DNA from: Gallionella sp.
GTDB lineage: Bacteria > Pseudomonadota > Gammaproteobacteria > Burkholderiales > Gallionellaceae
Assembly (NCBI GenBank): GCA_013043965.1
Contig: JABEVF010000148.1
Coordinates: 1 to 54,035, forward strand
Reading direction: 5' to 3'
DNA length: 54,035 nucleotides
Within the stretch, counting starts at the first letter, position 1. The number at the start of each line of letters is the position of its first letter. Below the pieces are notes generated by a model, which made no database searches, was not told the DNA's origin, and saw nothing but the letters and a program-made list of their open reading frames with translations. A program made the position numbers and the translations under genes. Positions 8,222 through 16,730 of this stretch are shown piece after piece.

Positions 8222-10549
8222 ATGACGCTTTCTCTGGAACACCATACCGAATTACTTGAAGAATTGGGTGCGCATGCCAGCGAGATCCTGCAATCTTCCT
8301 GGTATGAGGCTGCGCGGGTGTTTAGTCCGCAAGGTCTGGAAAACTATGTACAGGGCGCTCGGTCACTGAAGAGTTTGGGGCGTGGCACTGAATTAGTCAT
8401 TACCTTCATCGAAAGTGCGCCCAGCATCGCCAAAGAGATAGGTGAGGATTCGGTGGTGGATTTGCTCGACACCGTGATGGCACTGGCTTCAAAAACCAGC
8501 GGGGCAGTGCTGGGCGCGATCATTGCTTCTGCACCCACAGCCGCTAAACGATTGGGTGATGCAACGCTGTTTGGCAGCTATTTGCAGTTGATAAACACCC
8601 TGCTCAATCAGGTGCCGCGCGGTTTGCGCCCGATGCTGGAAAATCTGGAGATACTGCTGGGACAGCTGACCCTGGGAGGGCTGCGGCGCTGGGCTACCTG
8701 GGGGGCACATGCACACAAAACAAACTTTGAAGAGCAGATAAGCTACTTTGGCCTGAAGTCCAAAGAATCGCTGGCAATGCTGCAGAAGGAACGCAAAGGC
8801 ACGCTGTTTATCGATGTACAGCGACGTATCAATATGTATTTGCGCGCGTTGTGGGCGCGTGATTTTTTTATGCGCCCCACCAGTGGTGACTTTGAATCGC
8901 GTGAAGGTTACAAGCCTTTCATCGAAGACTACTTCCTGCATTTGCCGGATGCCTTTGATGATTATGAAGGAGTGCCGGGTCTGGAGTTGTACCGGGCCAC
9001 GGCGGCCCATTGCGCGGCACATCTGGTTTATACCACGGTGCCGATTTCTGCTGAAACACTCAACCCCTTGCAGATGGCGGTCATCGGTGTGATTGAGGAC
9101 GCGCGCGTAGAGACGCTGTCGATACGCGCATTCCCTGGTCTCAAAAATGTTTGGGCCAGGCTGCATACGGTACAGGCCGGCCAGTCGAACACGGTGGGCG
9201 ATTATCTGAACCGTTTGGCGCGCGCTTTGCTGGATAGTGAGTACAGGGATGATGACCCATGGATCGCCCAGGGGCGCACCTTGTTCGCCCAGGCCGCCGA
9301 TCGCATCACCGACAACACGATTTCCTGGGAAATCGGTGTGGCACTGGCGCATGGTCTGATGGAAAAGCGTATCGGTTTTAATCCGCGCACGGATGTGCTG
9401 ACTGCGCCCTACCGCGATGACAACCGCTATTTTTGGGAGTTCGAGGAATTCGATTTCAACAAATCCCAATCGGCAGGCTTTGAGACGGTCAAGCAAGTGC
9501 GCAAGAACGTATCGGTAATGGAATTCGTCAATGAAATAGACTGCGAAACTGCTGGTGATGACGCGCAAGAAATCTGGGTCATGTCGGAAGAGTTTTTCCC
9601 GTACGAAGACAATGGCGTCAGCTATAACGAGTCGGAAGGCAGGGCACCTGTTTCAGAACCTTACCATTACGCGGAATGGGATTATCAGATCCAGCTCGAA
9701 CGTCCGGCTTGGGCTACGGTTATGGAAAAACGTCCCAAGGCCGGCGACTTGCAGGTGATCGATCAGATCACTGCAGACAACAAGCAGATTGCATCACGGC
9801 TGAAATTTTTGCTGGATGCGATGCAACCCCAGGGTGTGCAGCGCATCCGAAAACTTGAAGATGGGGATGAGATCGACATCAATGCTGCGATCAGCAGCAT
9901 GATCGATTTCCGCATGGGTCTGCAACCCGACCCGCGCATCATGATGCGCTCGGTGCGCAAGGTGCGCGATATTTCGGTGATGGTGTTGCTGGATCTGTCC
10001 GAGTCGACCAACGAAAAAGTGTTGGGGCAGGATCAATCCGTTCTGGACCTGACGCGCCAGGCTTGTGTGCTGCTGTCCGATGCGATCAACAAGATCGGCG
10101 ACCCGTTCGCGATCCATGGTTTCTGTTCAGATGGCCGGCACGACGTGGAATACTACCGCTTCAAGGATTTCGAACAACCGTACAACGAATTGCCAAAGTC
10201 AAGACTGGCCGGCATGACAGGGCAGCTGTCTACCCGCATGGGTGCGGCGATCCGGCATGCCACGCATTATCTGAATAGCCAGCGAACCAGCAAGAAACTC
10301 TTGATGGTGATTACGGATGGTGAGCCGGCAGACATAGATGTGCGTGATCCGCAGTACCTGCGTTACGATGCCAAGAAGTCGGTGGAAGACGCGGCCAGAA
10401 ATGGTATCTCGACTTTCTGCATGACGCTGGACCCGCGCGCCGATCAGTATGTTTCGCGAATTTTTGGCGCTAAAAACTATATGGTGGTTGAACAGATTGC
10501 TCGCTTACCGGAGAAACTACCCCTACTCTACGCTGGACTGACGAGGTAA
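8222..10549 (+). CDS. cbbO: RuBisCO activase adaptor CbbO (VWA domain)
   Basis: The 775-residue CbbO protein is the partner of the CbbQ hexamer. Its C-terminal von Willebrand A domain (from about residue 580; MIDAS motif in MVLLDLSESTNEK, with VITDGEPAD later) contacts RuBisCO, while the N-terminal part binds CbbQ. The length fits the family. The start at 8222 is the first ATG after a 57-base gap. The gene ends 3 bases before a small unknown gene, indicating continued co-transcription. Confidence 0.94.
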   Translation: MTLSLEHHTELLEELGAHASEILQSSWYEAARVFSPQGLENYVQGARSLKSLGRGTELVITFIESAPSIAKEIGEDSVVDLLDTVMALASKTSGAVLGAIIASAPTAAKRLGDATLFGSYLQLINTLLNQVPRGLRPMLENLEILLGQLTLGGLRRWATWGAHAHKTNFEEQISYFGLKSKESLAMLQKERKGTLFIDVQRRINMYLRALWARDFFMRPTSGDFESREGYKPFIEDYFLHLPDAFDDYEGVPGLELYRATAAHCAAHLVYTTVPISAETLNPLQMAVIGVIEDARVETLSIRAFPGLKNVWARLHTVQAGQSNTVGDYLNRLARALLDSEYRDDDPWIAQGRTLFAQAADRITDNTISWEIGVALAHGLMEKRIGFNPRTDVLTAPYRDDNRYFWEFEEFDFNKSQSAGFETVKQVRKNVSVMEFVNEIDCETAGDDAQEIWVMSEEFFPYEDNGVSYNESEGRAPVSEPYHYAEWDYQIQLERPAWATVMEKRPKAGDLQVIDQITADNKQIASRLKFLLDAMQPQGVQRIRKLEDGDEIDINAAISSMIDFRMGLQPDPRIMMRSVRKVRDISVMVLLDLSESTNEKVLGQDQSVLDLTRQACVLLSDAINKIGDPFAIHGFCSDGRHDVEYYRFKDFEQPYNELPKSRLAGMTGQLSTRMGAAIRHATHYLNSQRTSKKLLMVITDGEPADIDVRDPQYLRYDAKKSVEDAARNGISTFCMTLDPRADQYVSRIFGAKNYMVVEQIARLPEKLPLLYAGLTR

Positions 10550-10552
10550 AAA

Positions 10553-10852
10553 ATGACACTACGCTATGCTGGTTTAAAAAATGATGAGAATTATGGCATG
10601 ACCCATTTCGGCCAAATGGTGAAAGATGCTTGGGTATTCGGTCTGATACCTGACACCGAAGACTGTACAGACTGGGATAACGGGCAGATGCAAGTGTTGT
10701 ACGAGCGCATCGGTGAACATTGGGAGCAGTATGCAAACTTGCCCAGCCGTTTGCCGGTTGAATTGCGCGAGCGCCACGCAAAAATTTATCAGGATGCCAT
10801 TGCGCATGCTAAAGCGAGCGGGTGGAATCCCGAGCTGGGAGATGATGATTAA
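10553..10852 (+). CDS. Small unknown protein at the end of the cbb operon
   Basis: A 99-residue soluble protein of unknown function, rich in Trp, Tyr and acidic residues (GMTHFGQMVKDAWVFGLIPD, then a C-terminal [10 protein letters not shown]). It begins 3 bases after the cbbO stop, with GAGG of the preceding coding sequence as ribosome site, so it is almost certainly co-translated with cbbO. No signal peptide or membrane segment is seen. Its place suggests a role with the CbbQO activase or RuBisCO, but no motif proves it. Its stop overlaps by four bases the stop of the convergent gene at 10849. Confidence 0.8.
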   Translation: MTLRYAGLKNDENYGMTHFGQMVKDAWVFGLIPDTEDCTDWDNGQMQVLYERIGEHWEQYANLPSRLPVELRERHAKIYQDAIAHAKASGWNPELGDDD

Positions 10853-11268
10853 CTGCTGAGCGGGCTGCGGTCAAACTTGATGATGCGAGCTGCGATCGAG
10901 GGAGTATCTCTTGCGGCCAGCGCTCGGAGTGCCGGCGGGAATTCGCACAGCAGACGTTTCATGGTCTCGTTGGCATCCGGGTTGTAATACACGGCTTCGT
11001 AAGGAACCGGTTCGGTCAGCGCAGTGCGCTGTTGCGGACGGAAATTTTGCCAGGCGATGTCGACCCAGCTTTTGTGTTCGGCGTTCAGAAAAATAATTTC
11101 TTCGCGATCTATCACCGCGAGGTATTGCATCCTGCGAATCGGCACAAACACTACCCCTTCCTTGCTGTGTTCCAGCAGCAAATACGCGGTGTTATAGACC
11201 GCAGCGGGAAGTTGGCGTAGCGCGCGCTGCAATTCGATATCGCGGTAGCAGGTGATTTCCATGAACAT
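10849..11268 (-). CDS. Conserved hypothetical protein
   Basis: A 139-residue protein I do not recognise. It reads as a mixed alpha/beta soluble protein ([51 protein letters not shown]) without signal peptide or membrane segments. The start could be the ATG at 11268 or the one two codons later at 11262. It is convergent with the last cbb gene and its start lies only 17 bases from the purC start on the other strand. The promoter for purC must therefore lie inside it. Confidence 0.7.
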   Translation of the reverse strand: MFMEITCYRDIELQRALRQLPAAVYNTAYLLLEHSKEGVVFVPIRRMQYLAVIDREEIIFLNAEHKSWVDIAWQNFRPQQRTALTEPVPYEAVYYNPDANETMKRLLCEFPPALRALAARDTPSIAARIIKFDRSPLSS

Positions 11269-11285
11269 ATTTTACGAGAATCGAC

Positions 11286-12806
11286 ATGAAGGATGCACTT
11301 TTTCGATCCAGTATCACCAGTCTGCCCTTGCTCAGCCGTGGCAAGGTGCGCGATATATACGAAGTAGATGAGGGGCATCTGCTGATTGTCACCACGGACC
11401 GACTCTCTGCTTTTGATATCGTCCTCCCCACTCCTATCCCCGGCAAGGGCCGGGTGTTGACAGCTATCTCCAATTTTTGGTTCGACCGACTCAGGCATGT
11501 TATCCCCAACCATGCCACCGGCATTGCTCCCGAATCTGTGGTCATTGAAAGCGAACGGGAGCAGGTCGCCGACCGTGCCATCGTGGTGAAGAAGCTCAAG
11601 CCCTTGCCGATTGAAGCCATCGTGCGCGGCTACCTGGCCGGTTCCGGCTGGAAGGCATACCAGCAGGGGCACAGCGTGTGCGGCATTCCGCTGCCTGAAG
11701 GTCTGCGTGAAGCCGATAAATTGCCCGTGCCGCTGTTCACCCCCTCTACCAAAGCCGAAACAGGTGCCCACGATGAGAATATTAGCTACGAGCAGACCGA
11801 ACAACTGCTCGGCAAAAAACTCGCCGCACAAGTGCGCGACGTATGCATCGCGCTCTATCAGGAGGCGGCCGAATACGCTGCAAGTAAAGGCATTATCGTA
11901 GCCGACACCAAATTCGAATTCGGTCTTGACGAGGCCGGACAGCTGTATCTGATAGACGAAGCGCTAACCCCCGACTCCTCACGCTTCTGGCCCGCCGATC
12001 AATACCGGCCTGGCACTAACCCGCCTAGTTTCGACAAACAATACGTTCGCGACTGGCTGGAGGCAAGCGGTTGGAACAAGCAAACCCCAGGCCCGCAATT
12101 GCCTCCGGAGGTTGCGGCCCAAACTGGCGAAAAATATCGCGAAGCTTTGAAGCAACTGACAGGGAGCCATGTCGAAAAACTGATTAGTGGTTACAAGCGC
12201 TTCCATCACCACAATTATGAAAAGAATCATGCGCTGTTCCAGCGTCTAGCCAAACTTGGGCAATCTCCCAAGACGCTTGTTGTGGGGTGCTGCGATTCTA
12301 GGGTTGATCCTGCGGTCGTGACCGACTGCGATCCCGGCGATCTATTTATCATCCGCAATGTGGCTAATCTGGTTCCGCCGTTCGAAACCAGCGGCGATTA
12401 TCACGGCACCAGTGCTGCCCTGGAATTCGGGGTGTGTCACCTTGAAGTGGAAAACATCATCGTGCTGGGTCATGCCCAATGCGGTGGTATTCATGAATTG
12501 CTGAGCCAGAGCCCTGTTACCGAACCGCAGAAAGGGTTTATTTCTGGCTGGATGAAAGCCGCCAGCGTCGCGCGCAACCGTGTGTTATCCAAAATGCAAG
12601 GAGAGTCCATGGATAAGCTGGCGAGAGCCTGCGAGCAGGAGGCCATTCTGGTTTCCCTGGACAATTTGCTGACTTTCCCTTGGATTTTGGAGCGTGTTGC
12701 GCAAAGAAAACTTGCGTTGCATGGCTGGTATTTTGATATGCAGTGCGGGGAGTTGCTGCATTACAACTCCATCTCCAAACGCTTCGAATCGCTGCTGAAA
12801 AATTGA
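11286..12806 (+). CDS. purC: SAICAR synthetase (PurC) fused in frame to beta-carbonic anhydrase
   Basis: One 506-residue reading frame joins two enzymes. Residues 1-292 are a complete SAICAR synthetase ([49 protein letters not shown]), which condenses CAIR with aspartate in purine synthesis. Residues about 297-506 are a beta-carbonic anhydrase. Zinc ligands Cys335, His396 and Cys399 (CCDSR, GHAQCGG) and the Asp337-Arg339 dyad are all present. At the joint (12160-12182) a purC-typical ending QLTG is followed by AGGGAGCCATG in another frame. That ATG would start an independent anhydrase ([12 protein letters not shown]) if the A5 tract at 12175-12179 held six A, and purC would then stop at TAG. 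The alternatives are a true fusion, slippage, or an indel error. purE follows by 41 bases. Confidence 0.85.
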   Translation: MKDALFRSSITSLPLLSRGKVRDIYEVDEGHLLIVTTDRLSAFDIVLPTPIPGKGRVLTAISNFWFDRLRHVIPNHATGIAPESVVIESEREQVADRAIVVKKLKPLPIEAIVRGYLAGSGWKAYQQGHSVCGIPLPEGLREADKLPVPLFTPSTKAETGAHDENISYEQTEQLLGKKLAAQVRDVCIALYQEAAEYAASKGIIVADTKFEFGLDEAGQLYLIDEALTPDSSRFWPADQYRPGTNPPSFDKQYVRDWLEASGWNKQTPGPQLPPEVAAQTGEKYREALKQLTGSHVEKLISGYKRFHHHNYEKNHALFQRLAKLGQSPKTLVVGCCDSRVDPAVVTDCDPGDLFIIRNVANLVPPFETSGDYHGTSAALEFGVCHLEVENIIVLGHAQCGGIHELLSQSPVTEPQKGFISGWMKAASVARNRVLSKMQGESMDKLARACEQEAILVSLDNLLTFPWILERVAQRKLALHGWYFDMQCGELLHYNSISKRFESLLKN

Positions 12807-12847
12807 TCGAACGAAAGACATGTAAGCTTATATAAGGAGACGTTAGT

Positions 12848-13393
12848 ATGCCGAAACAACATGATGAAAAGAAGCCGGATTCAACTTTGACGGGCAGAGT
12901 GCTGGTCGGGATTCTCACCGGCAGCCCCAATGATCTACCCACCGTGGTCAAGGTGCGCGATACCCTGAGCGAGCTGGGCATCACTAGCGAAATCGTGGTG
13001 GCATCGGCGCATCGCACTCCAGATAAGGTGTTCGCATATATCGAGCGTGCCCACAAGGAAGATGTGAAAGTGCTGATTGGCTGTGCCGGCGTAGCAGCCC
13101 ATTTGGCCGGTGTTATCGCGGGCCATACCCGGCTGCCGGTGATCGGTCTGCCGCTATCGGGTGGCATCATGTCAGGCCTTGACGCGCTGCTTTCTACCGT
13201 TCAGATGCCACCTGGCGTACCTGTTGCGACGGTGGCGGTGGATGGTGCCAAGAATGCCGCCATGCTGGCGGCGCGGATACTGGCCCTGCAATTCCCGGAA
13301 ATCAACGATGCCTTGGACATCGCGGCGAAAAAGGAACGCGCACGCTACGATCTCGCGGCGGATGAGGCACTGGCAAAACTTACTGCGCAATAA
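12848..13393 (+). CDS. purE: Phosphoribosylaminoimidazole carboxylase / N5-CAIR mutase, PurE
   Basis: A 181-residue PurE, which forms CAIR for PurC either by rearranging N5-CAIR (class I, needing PurK) or by using CO2 directly (class II). The phosphate loop reads GSPND (Ser26, Asp29) where E. coli has GSKSD, and the active-site His55 is in SAHRTPDK. GCAGVAAHL and STVQMPPGVPVATVAVDG follow. The overall pattern is class I-like but diverged. It has a strong AAGGAGA site (about 12834) before the ATG at 12848. No purK is seen in the window, although many betaproteobacteria place purK next to purE, and the preceding reading frame carries a carbonic anhydrase. Confidence 0.92.
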   Translation: MPKQHDEKKPDSTLTGRVLVGILTGSPNDLPTVVKVRDTLSELGITSEIVVASAHRTPDKVFAYIERAHKEDVKVLIGCAGVAAHLAGVIAGHTRLPVIGLPLSGGIMSGLDALLSTVQMPPGVPVATVAVDGAKNAAMLAARILALQFPEINDALDIAAKKERARYDLAADEALAKLTAQ

Positions 13394-13404
13394 GGTAACT
13401 TCCG

Positions 13405-14583
13405 ATGCCACTCGTTCATTTGTCCGACATGATCAATCACGCCTACCGCCATCACTATGCGGTTGGCGCATTTGGCGTGGCCAACCTGCAGTTTCTGGAA
13501 GGCATCATGCAGGCAGCAGAGAGTTGCCGCTCACCTGTGGTGCTTAATTTGATCGAGTCTCATTTCGAGGGTTATAACTTCGATATTTTGATGCCTGCTG
13601 TCACTGCGGCGGCGCGACAAGCCACCGTTCCGGTAGCGATTAATTTCGACCACGGTACGAGCTTGGCCGCTGCTGAGCGCGCCATCCGCGCGGGTTGCAA
13701 CGGGGTAATGGTGGATACTTCGGCACTACGGTTCTCAGAAAATCTGTGGCAAACACGTGACATCGTTACGATGGCTCATGCGTGTGGTGTCACGGTAGAG
13801 GGCGAGCTGGGTTATGTACCGGGTGTCGAAGGGGATAATGCCAAAAACCATCCGGGCGAGCTTGCCTATACTTCTGCCGCCGAGGCCGTGGGATACGTTG
13901 AGCGTACCGGTGTGGATTGCCTCGCGGTGTCGATAGGTACGGTGCATGGCCGGATGAAGGGGGCGCCAAAACTTGATTACGCCCGATTGGCGAAGATCAA
14001 AGATGCGCTCACGGTCCCTCTGGCGATACATGGAGGCTCTGGGCTGTCCCCAGACCAATTCAGGAAGCTAATCGCGAATGGGGTGGCCAAGATCAATTAC
14101 TCCACGGCCCTTGCCGATGCTGCTAACCGCAGCATCAGGGAAAATATCACGGCAGATCGGAAGGGTGTTCATAATTCGCTGCTCGCCGGTGTACGGGGTG
14201 CGGTGCGGGGGGAGGCCGAAAGCTGCCTGCGCATATGGGGGTGCGGCGGGAGGGCGGCAGAAGTGTTGGCACAATGCCGCCCCTGGCAGGAGGCGCAACA
14301 TTTAGTGCTCTACAACGTCCAGTCGGCGTTGTCGGAGAGCGAGGCTGCCGCAATTATGCGTGAAGCAAAAATATCCCTTGAAGCCACCCCTGGTGTGCGC
14401 AACATCCATACAGGTCAAACCATTCAAGCAGACGGGAAGTACCGCTTCAGTCTGTTGGTTAACTTCGTGAGCCAGTCAGCTTTGCTTGCCTATCACAATC
14501 AATCTGCGCAGCTAGGCTTTCCCAACAAGGCCTTCTGGTCGCTCGTGGACGAACATGTTACCTTAGACATCAGGGAGAGTTAA
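13405..14583 (+). CDS. Class II fructose-bisphosphate-type aldolase with C-terminal Dabb-like domain
   Basis: Residues 1-250 form a zinc-dependent class II aldolase of the FbaA/GatY/KbaY family. The catalytic Asp82 and zinc ligand His83 are in NFDHG. VEGELGYV, His181 in IGTVHG, His209 in IHGGSGL and KINYSTAL follow. Residues about 298-392 (HLVLYNVQSALSESEAAAIM, TPGVRNIHTG, YRFSLLVNFVSQSALLAYHN) resemble a Dabb ferredoxin-like barrel. That domain is not part of ordinary aldolases, which explains the 392-residue length. It starts 11 bases after purE, so the two are probably co-transcribed. A Calvin cycle or glycolytic role is likely, but the substrate is not proved by sequence. Confidence 0.85.
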   Translation: MPLVHLSDMINHAYRHHYAVGAFGVANLQFLEGIMQAAESCRSPVVLNLIESHFEGYNFDILMPAVTAAARQATVPVAINFDHGTSLAAAERAIRAGCNGVMVDTSALRFSENLWQTRDIVTMAHACGVTVEGELGYVPGVEGDNAKNHPGELAYTSAAEAVGYVERTGVDCLAVSIGTVHGRMKGAPKLDYARLAKIKDALTVPLAIHGGSGLSPDQFRKLIANGVAKINYSTALADAANRSIRENITADRKGVHNSLLAGVRGAVRGEAESCLRIWGCGGRAAEVLAQCRPWQEAQHLVLYNVQSALSESEAAAIMREAKISLEATPGVRNIHTGQTIQADGKYRFSLLVNFVSQSALLAYHNQSAQLGFPNKAFWSLVDEHVTLDIRES

Positions 14584-14818
14584 CGCCCGCAAGGCAGTGG
14601 TGGCTTGTCCGAGCGTATGGAACTTGTCACCGGCTTGAGGTATCGGGGTAAATTGTAATCATCCGCGCCGGTGCGAAAGGAAGCCAGTTTACCCAATCAG
14701 GGTGGTTTTGGCCGAGAATGACCTCGGGTCTAAATCGTCGGCATGCGCTCCTGGGCCCATGTCTAGGCATGCCAAAAGGAATTACTGAATATTGTAAACA
14801 GTCACGTATAAGGTAATT
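14584..14818. other. Intergenic region before the phospholipase-like gene
   Basis: No gene is seen. The only structure I find is a pair of 7-base arms, GGCATGC (14740-14746) and GCATGCC (14767-14773), 20 bases apart and followed by AAAAGG. It may be a weak terminator of the purine/aldolase operon or unrelated. Confidence 0.35.
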
Positions 14819-15784
14819 ATGAATCGGAAGATGCTTGGAGTCTTGTTGGTTTTGTTAGGGTTCCCAGTGTTGAGCCATGGCGATGAAACACCGCAACAAG
14901 TTAAACCAATGGAGGGGAATATGGTGCCTCCGTTGGCTTTGCTTTCTTCAGAACAACCGAACAGGCTGGGCTGCACCAAGGATAGTTATGAGCCTTCATG
15001 CTTCCTCGATTTTACCCTGTCGATGCGTTACCCCCTGTTCTACGATGCGATGCAGCAAGGGCATAAGTTCAATATGCTGCCCTTTTTTTCCTTTACCGGG
15101 CGCATGGCGCAGTACAGCGGGTCGGTGCGTCATTCCTCGCCAGTTGTGACCAAGGACTTCAACCCCATGCTGTATTTTCGCTTTTACACCGCCAATTCTT
15201 CGGGACAGTTACTCGGAACGACGGACAGCAAGCAGGACTATTACGATCTGGGATACGCTCACGAATCGGACGGGCAGTATGTCGATTCTGTCGCGCTGTT
15301 CAACAGCACTGCGGCAAGTGTCGGCGGAGCAAATATTGCTCAGGACTATATCAGCCGGGGCTGGGATTATTTGAATTACAGGCGGCATCTGCATTTTGAC
15401 GCGCTGGGTTACAATTCGATGGATGTCGAATTGAGATATTTTCTATCTTATGGTCTGTTGCAAAAGGGGAGCGAAGAATATTTCGCTTGGGAAGCGCCCC
15501 GTGCCATCACGCACATCAGTCAGGTCGATGGCATACGTCTCAGGGCGAATCGTGATTTCAACTGGAGTTGGTTCAAGGGTGCTACGCTGTCCTATATCAC
15601 TGGCTATCAGGATTTCGCGAGATGGAACACCTTGCGCGCAGAACTGGGTTTCACACCGCTTAGCGATATTATGGGCTTGCCCATCGTGTTGTGGGCGCAG
15701 ACCGGTTACAACGTCAATGTGGCACAGTATTATCGTCACGCTTGGTCTGTCGGTCTTGCAGCGTCGTTCGAGACGTATAAATGA
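14819..15784 (+). CDS. Outer membrane phospholipase A-like protein
   Basis: A 321-residue protein with a cleavable signal (about residues 1-21) and many alternating beta strands typical of an outer-membrane barrel. It resembles PldA (OMPLA), a calcium-dependent lipase that hydrolyses phospholipids that reach the outer leaflet. The active-site region is GYAHESDGQ (His148, Ser150) and SRGWDYLNYR. E. coli PldA has SRSWN with a catalytic Asn156; here Asp183 takes that place. Ending in FETYK rather than the usual aromatic residue is also unusual for a barrel. It stands alone, with a hairpin just downstream. Confidence 0.8.
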   Translation: MNRKMLGVLLVLLGFPVLSHGDETPQQVKPMEGNMVPPLALLSSEQPNRLGCTKDSYEPSCFLDFTLSMRYPLFYDAMQQGHKFNMLPFFSFTGRMAQYSGSVRHSSPVVTKDFNPMLYFRFYTANSSGQLLGTTDSKQDYYDLGYAHESDGQYVDSVALFNSTAASVGGANIAQDYISRGWDYLNYRRHLHFDALGYNSMDVELRYFLSYGLLQKGSEEYFAWEAPRAITHISQVDGIRLRANRDFNWSWFKGATLSYITGYQDFARWNTLRAELGFTPLSDIMGLPIVLWAQTGYNVNVAQYYRHAWSVGLAASFETYK

Positions 15785-15789
15785 ACAAG

Positions 15790-15814
15790 GGAGAGGTCGT
15801 GATGATACCTCTCC
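15790..15814 (+). terminator. Hairpin after the phospholipase-like gene
   Basis: GGAGAGGT (15790-15797) and ACCTCTCC (15807-15814) pair perfectly around a 9-base loop, 6 bases after the stop codon. There is no T-tract, so termination is plausible rather than proved. Confidence 0.45.
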
Positions 15815-15934
15815 ACTCGGTGGCATGCCTCGATCAAATAACCGGGTTTGTCGTATCGGCAGCAAAGTGGCGCTACATTCATGTAGAATTTGGCCGTAAG
15901 TGGAATTCATTTAACCGACACAGAGGAACCGTCC

Positions 15935-16180
15935 ATGACTGACAAGAAACCCCATATCGCCCAGAAATCACCCTATGCTGTTGCGGTTGAAGCGGGCAAA
16001 AGCTACTGGTATTGCACCTGCGGCAAGAGTGCCGGGCAGCCTTTTTGCGATGGCAGCCACAAGGGCAGCGAGTTCGCGCCCAAGGAGTATCAGGCTGCAC
16101 AGTCAGAAACGGTTTATTTTTGCGGCTGCAAGCATAGTGGCAATGGCATCACCTGTGACGGTACGCACCAGAGTTTATAA
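15935..16180 (+). CDS. Double CDGSH iron-sulfur protein
   Basis: An 81-residue protein with two CDGSH-type [2Fe-2S] binding motifs: CTCGKSAGQPFCDGSH and CGCKHSGNGITCDGTH. Each provides three Cys and one His, as in mitoNEET-like proteins of the tandem bacterial type. Such proteins are thought to carry or sense redox through the labile cluster. The ATG at 15935 has AGAGGAA upstream and directly precedes the conserved N-terminus; an in-frame start at 15890 lacks a ribosome site. It is a single-gene unit closed by the terminator at 16231. Confidence 0.9.
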   Translation: MTDKKPHIAQKSPYAVAVEAGKSYWYCTCGKSAGQPFCDGSHKGSEFAPKEYQAAQSETVYFCGCKHSGNGITCDGTHQSL

Positions 16181-16230
16181 AGCATCCCGCGCAATATCGG
16201 TTGTCTCGCCTGGTTCACCTGATGAAGCAA

Positions 16231-16260
16231 CGACGGGCGGTTGAAGCCGCCCGTCGTTTT
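16231..16260 (+). terminator. Intrinsic terminator after the CDGSH gene
   Basis: CGACGGGCGG (16231-16240) pairs with CCGCCCGTCG (16247-16256) around TTGAAG, followed by TTTT. Confidence 0.85.
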
Positions 16261-16331
16261 ATCACCGGTTGTGGATACGTAAGCGCGCATGCAAGCACGA
16301 AGCGAAACATCCAACCAAGAGAAAAGCATTC

Positions 16332-16604
16332 ATGTTTACGTTGCCCTCCCTGTGGAACTTGATCATCTCCACCATCGTGTTTTTTGTCGCGGCCTGGTAT
16401 CTTCGCCGCGCTCTGGATGAACATGGGATCCCCAAGGGTATGACACGCGCTATATCGGTGTTTGTTCTCGCCTCGCTGGTGTCATGGGGTGCGGGAGGAT
16501 TGGTGGACTGGACACAAGAGAGGATAGAAGGCCACCCGCCGACAACACAAAGCTTGGGCGATCTTTCGCAACTGCTTAAGGCGGCCGAAGCGCCGCAGCC
16601 GTGA
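16332..16604 (+). CDS. Small membrane protein of unknown function
   Basis: A 90-residue protein with two hydrophobic segments, about residues 8-22 (NLIISTIVFFVAAWYL) and 40-57 (AISVFVLASLVSWGAGGL), and a polar tail ending in KAAEAPQP. No family is recognised. The ATG at 16332 opens directly into the first membrane segment; an in-frame start at 16269 adds a charged stretch with no ribosome site. It lies between two intrinsic terminators and so forms its own unit. Confidence 0.7.
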   Translation: MFTLPSLWNLIISTIVFFVAAWYLRRALDEHGIPKGMTRAISVFVLASLVSWGAGGLVDWTQERIEGHPPTTQSLGDLSQLLKAAEAPQP

Positions 16605-16690
16605 ACCGGTTTCGTTGCCCGCATCGGGGGTGTGGCGATCTGTTTGCGCGCGAGCGTGCCCCAACAAAACCAATGAGTTATCCGAATTGA

Positions 16691-16721
16691 AAAAGGCCAG
16701 TTTTAATAACTGGCTTTTTTT
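16691..16721. terminator. Bidirectional intrinsic terminator
   Basis: GCCAGTT and AACTGGC pair around TTAAT, flanked by an A-run on the left and T7 on the right. It separates the small membrane protein gene (+) from the convergent desaturase gene (-) and can serve both. Confidence 0.88.
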
Positions 16722-16730
16722 CGTGCTGCG

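Noticed and set aside
8489-9568. 359-codon open frame antisense to cbbO
   Set aside because: Shadow of cbbO codon usage with no recognised motif.
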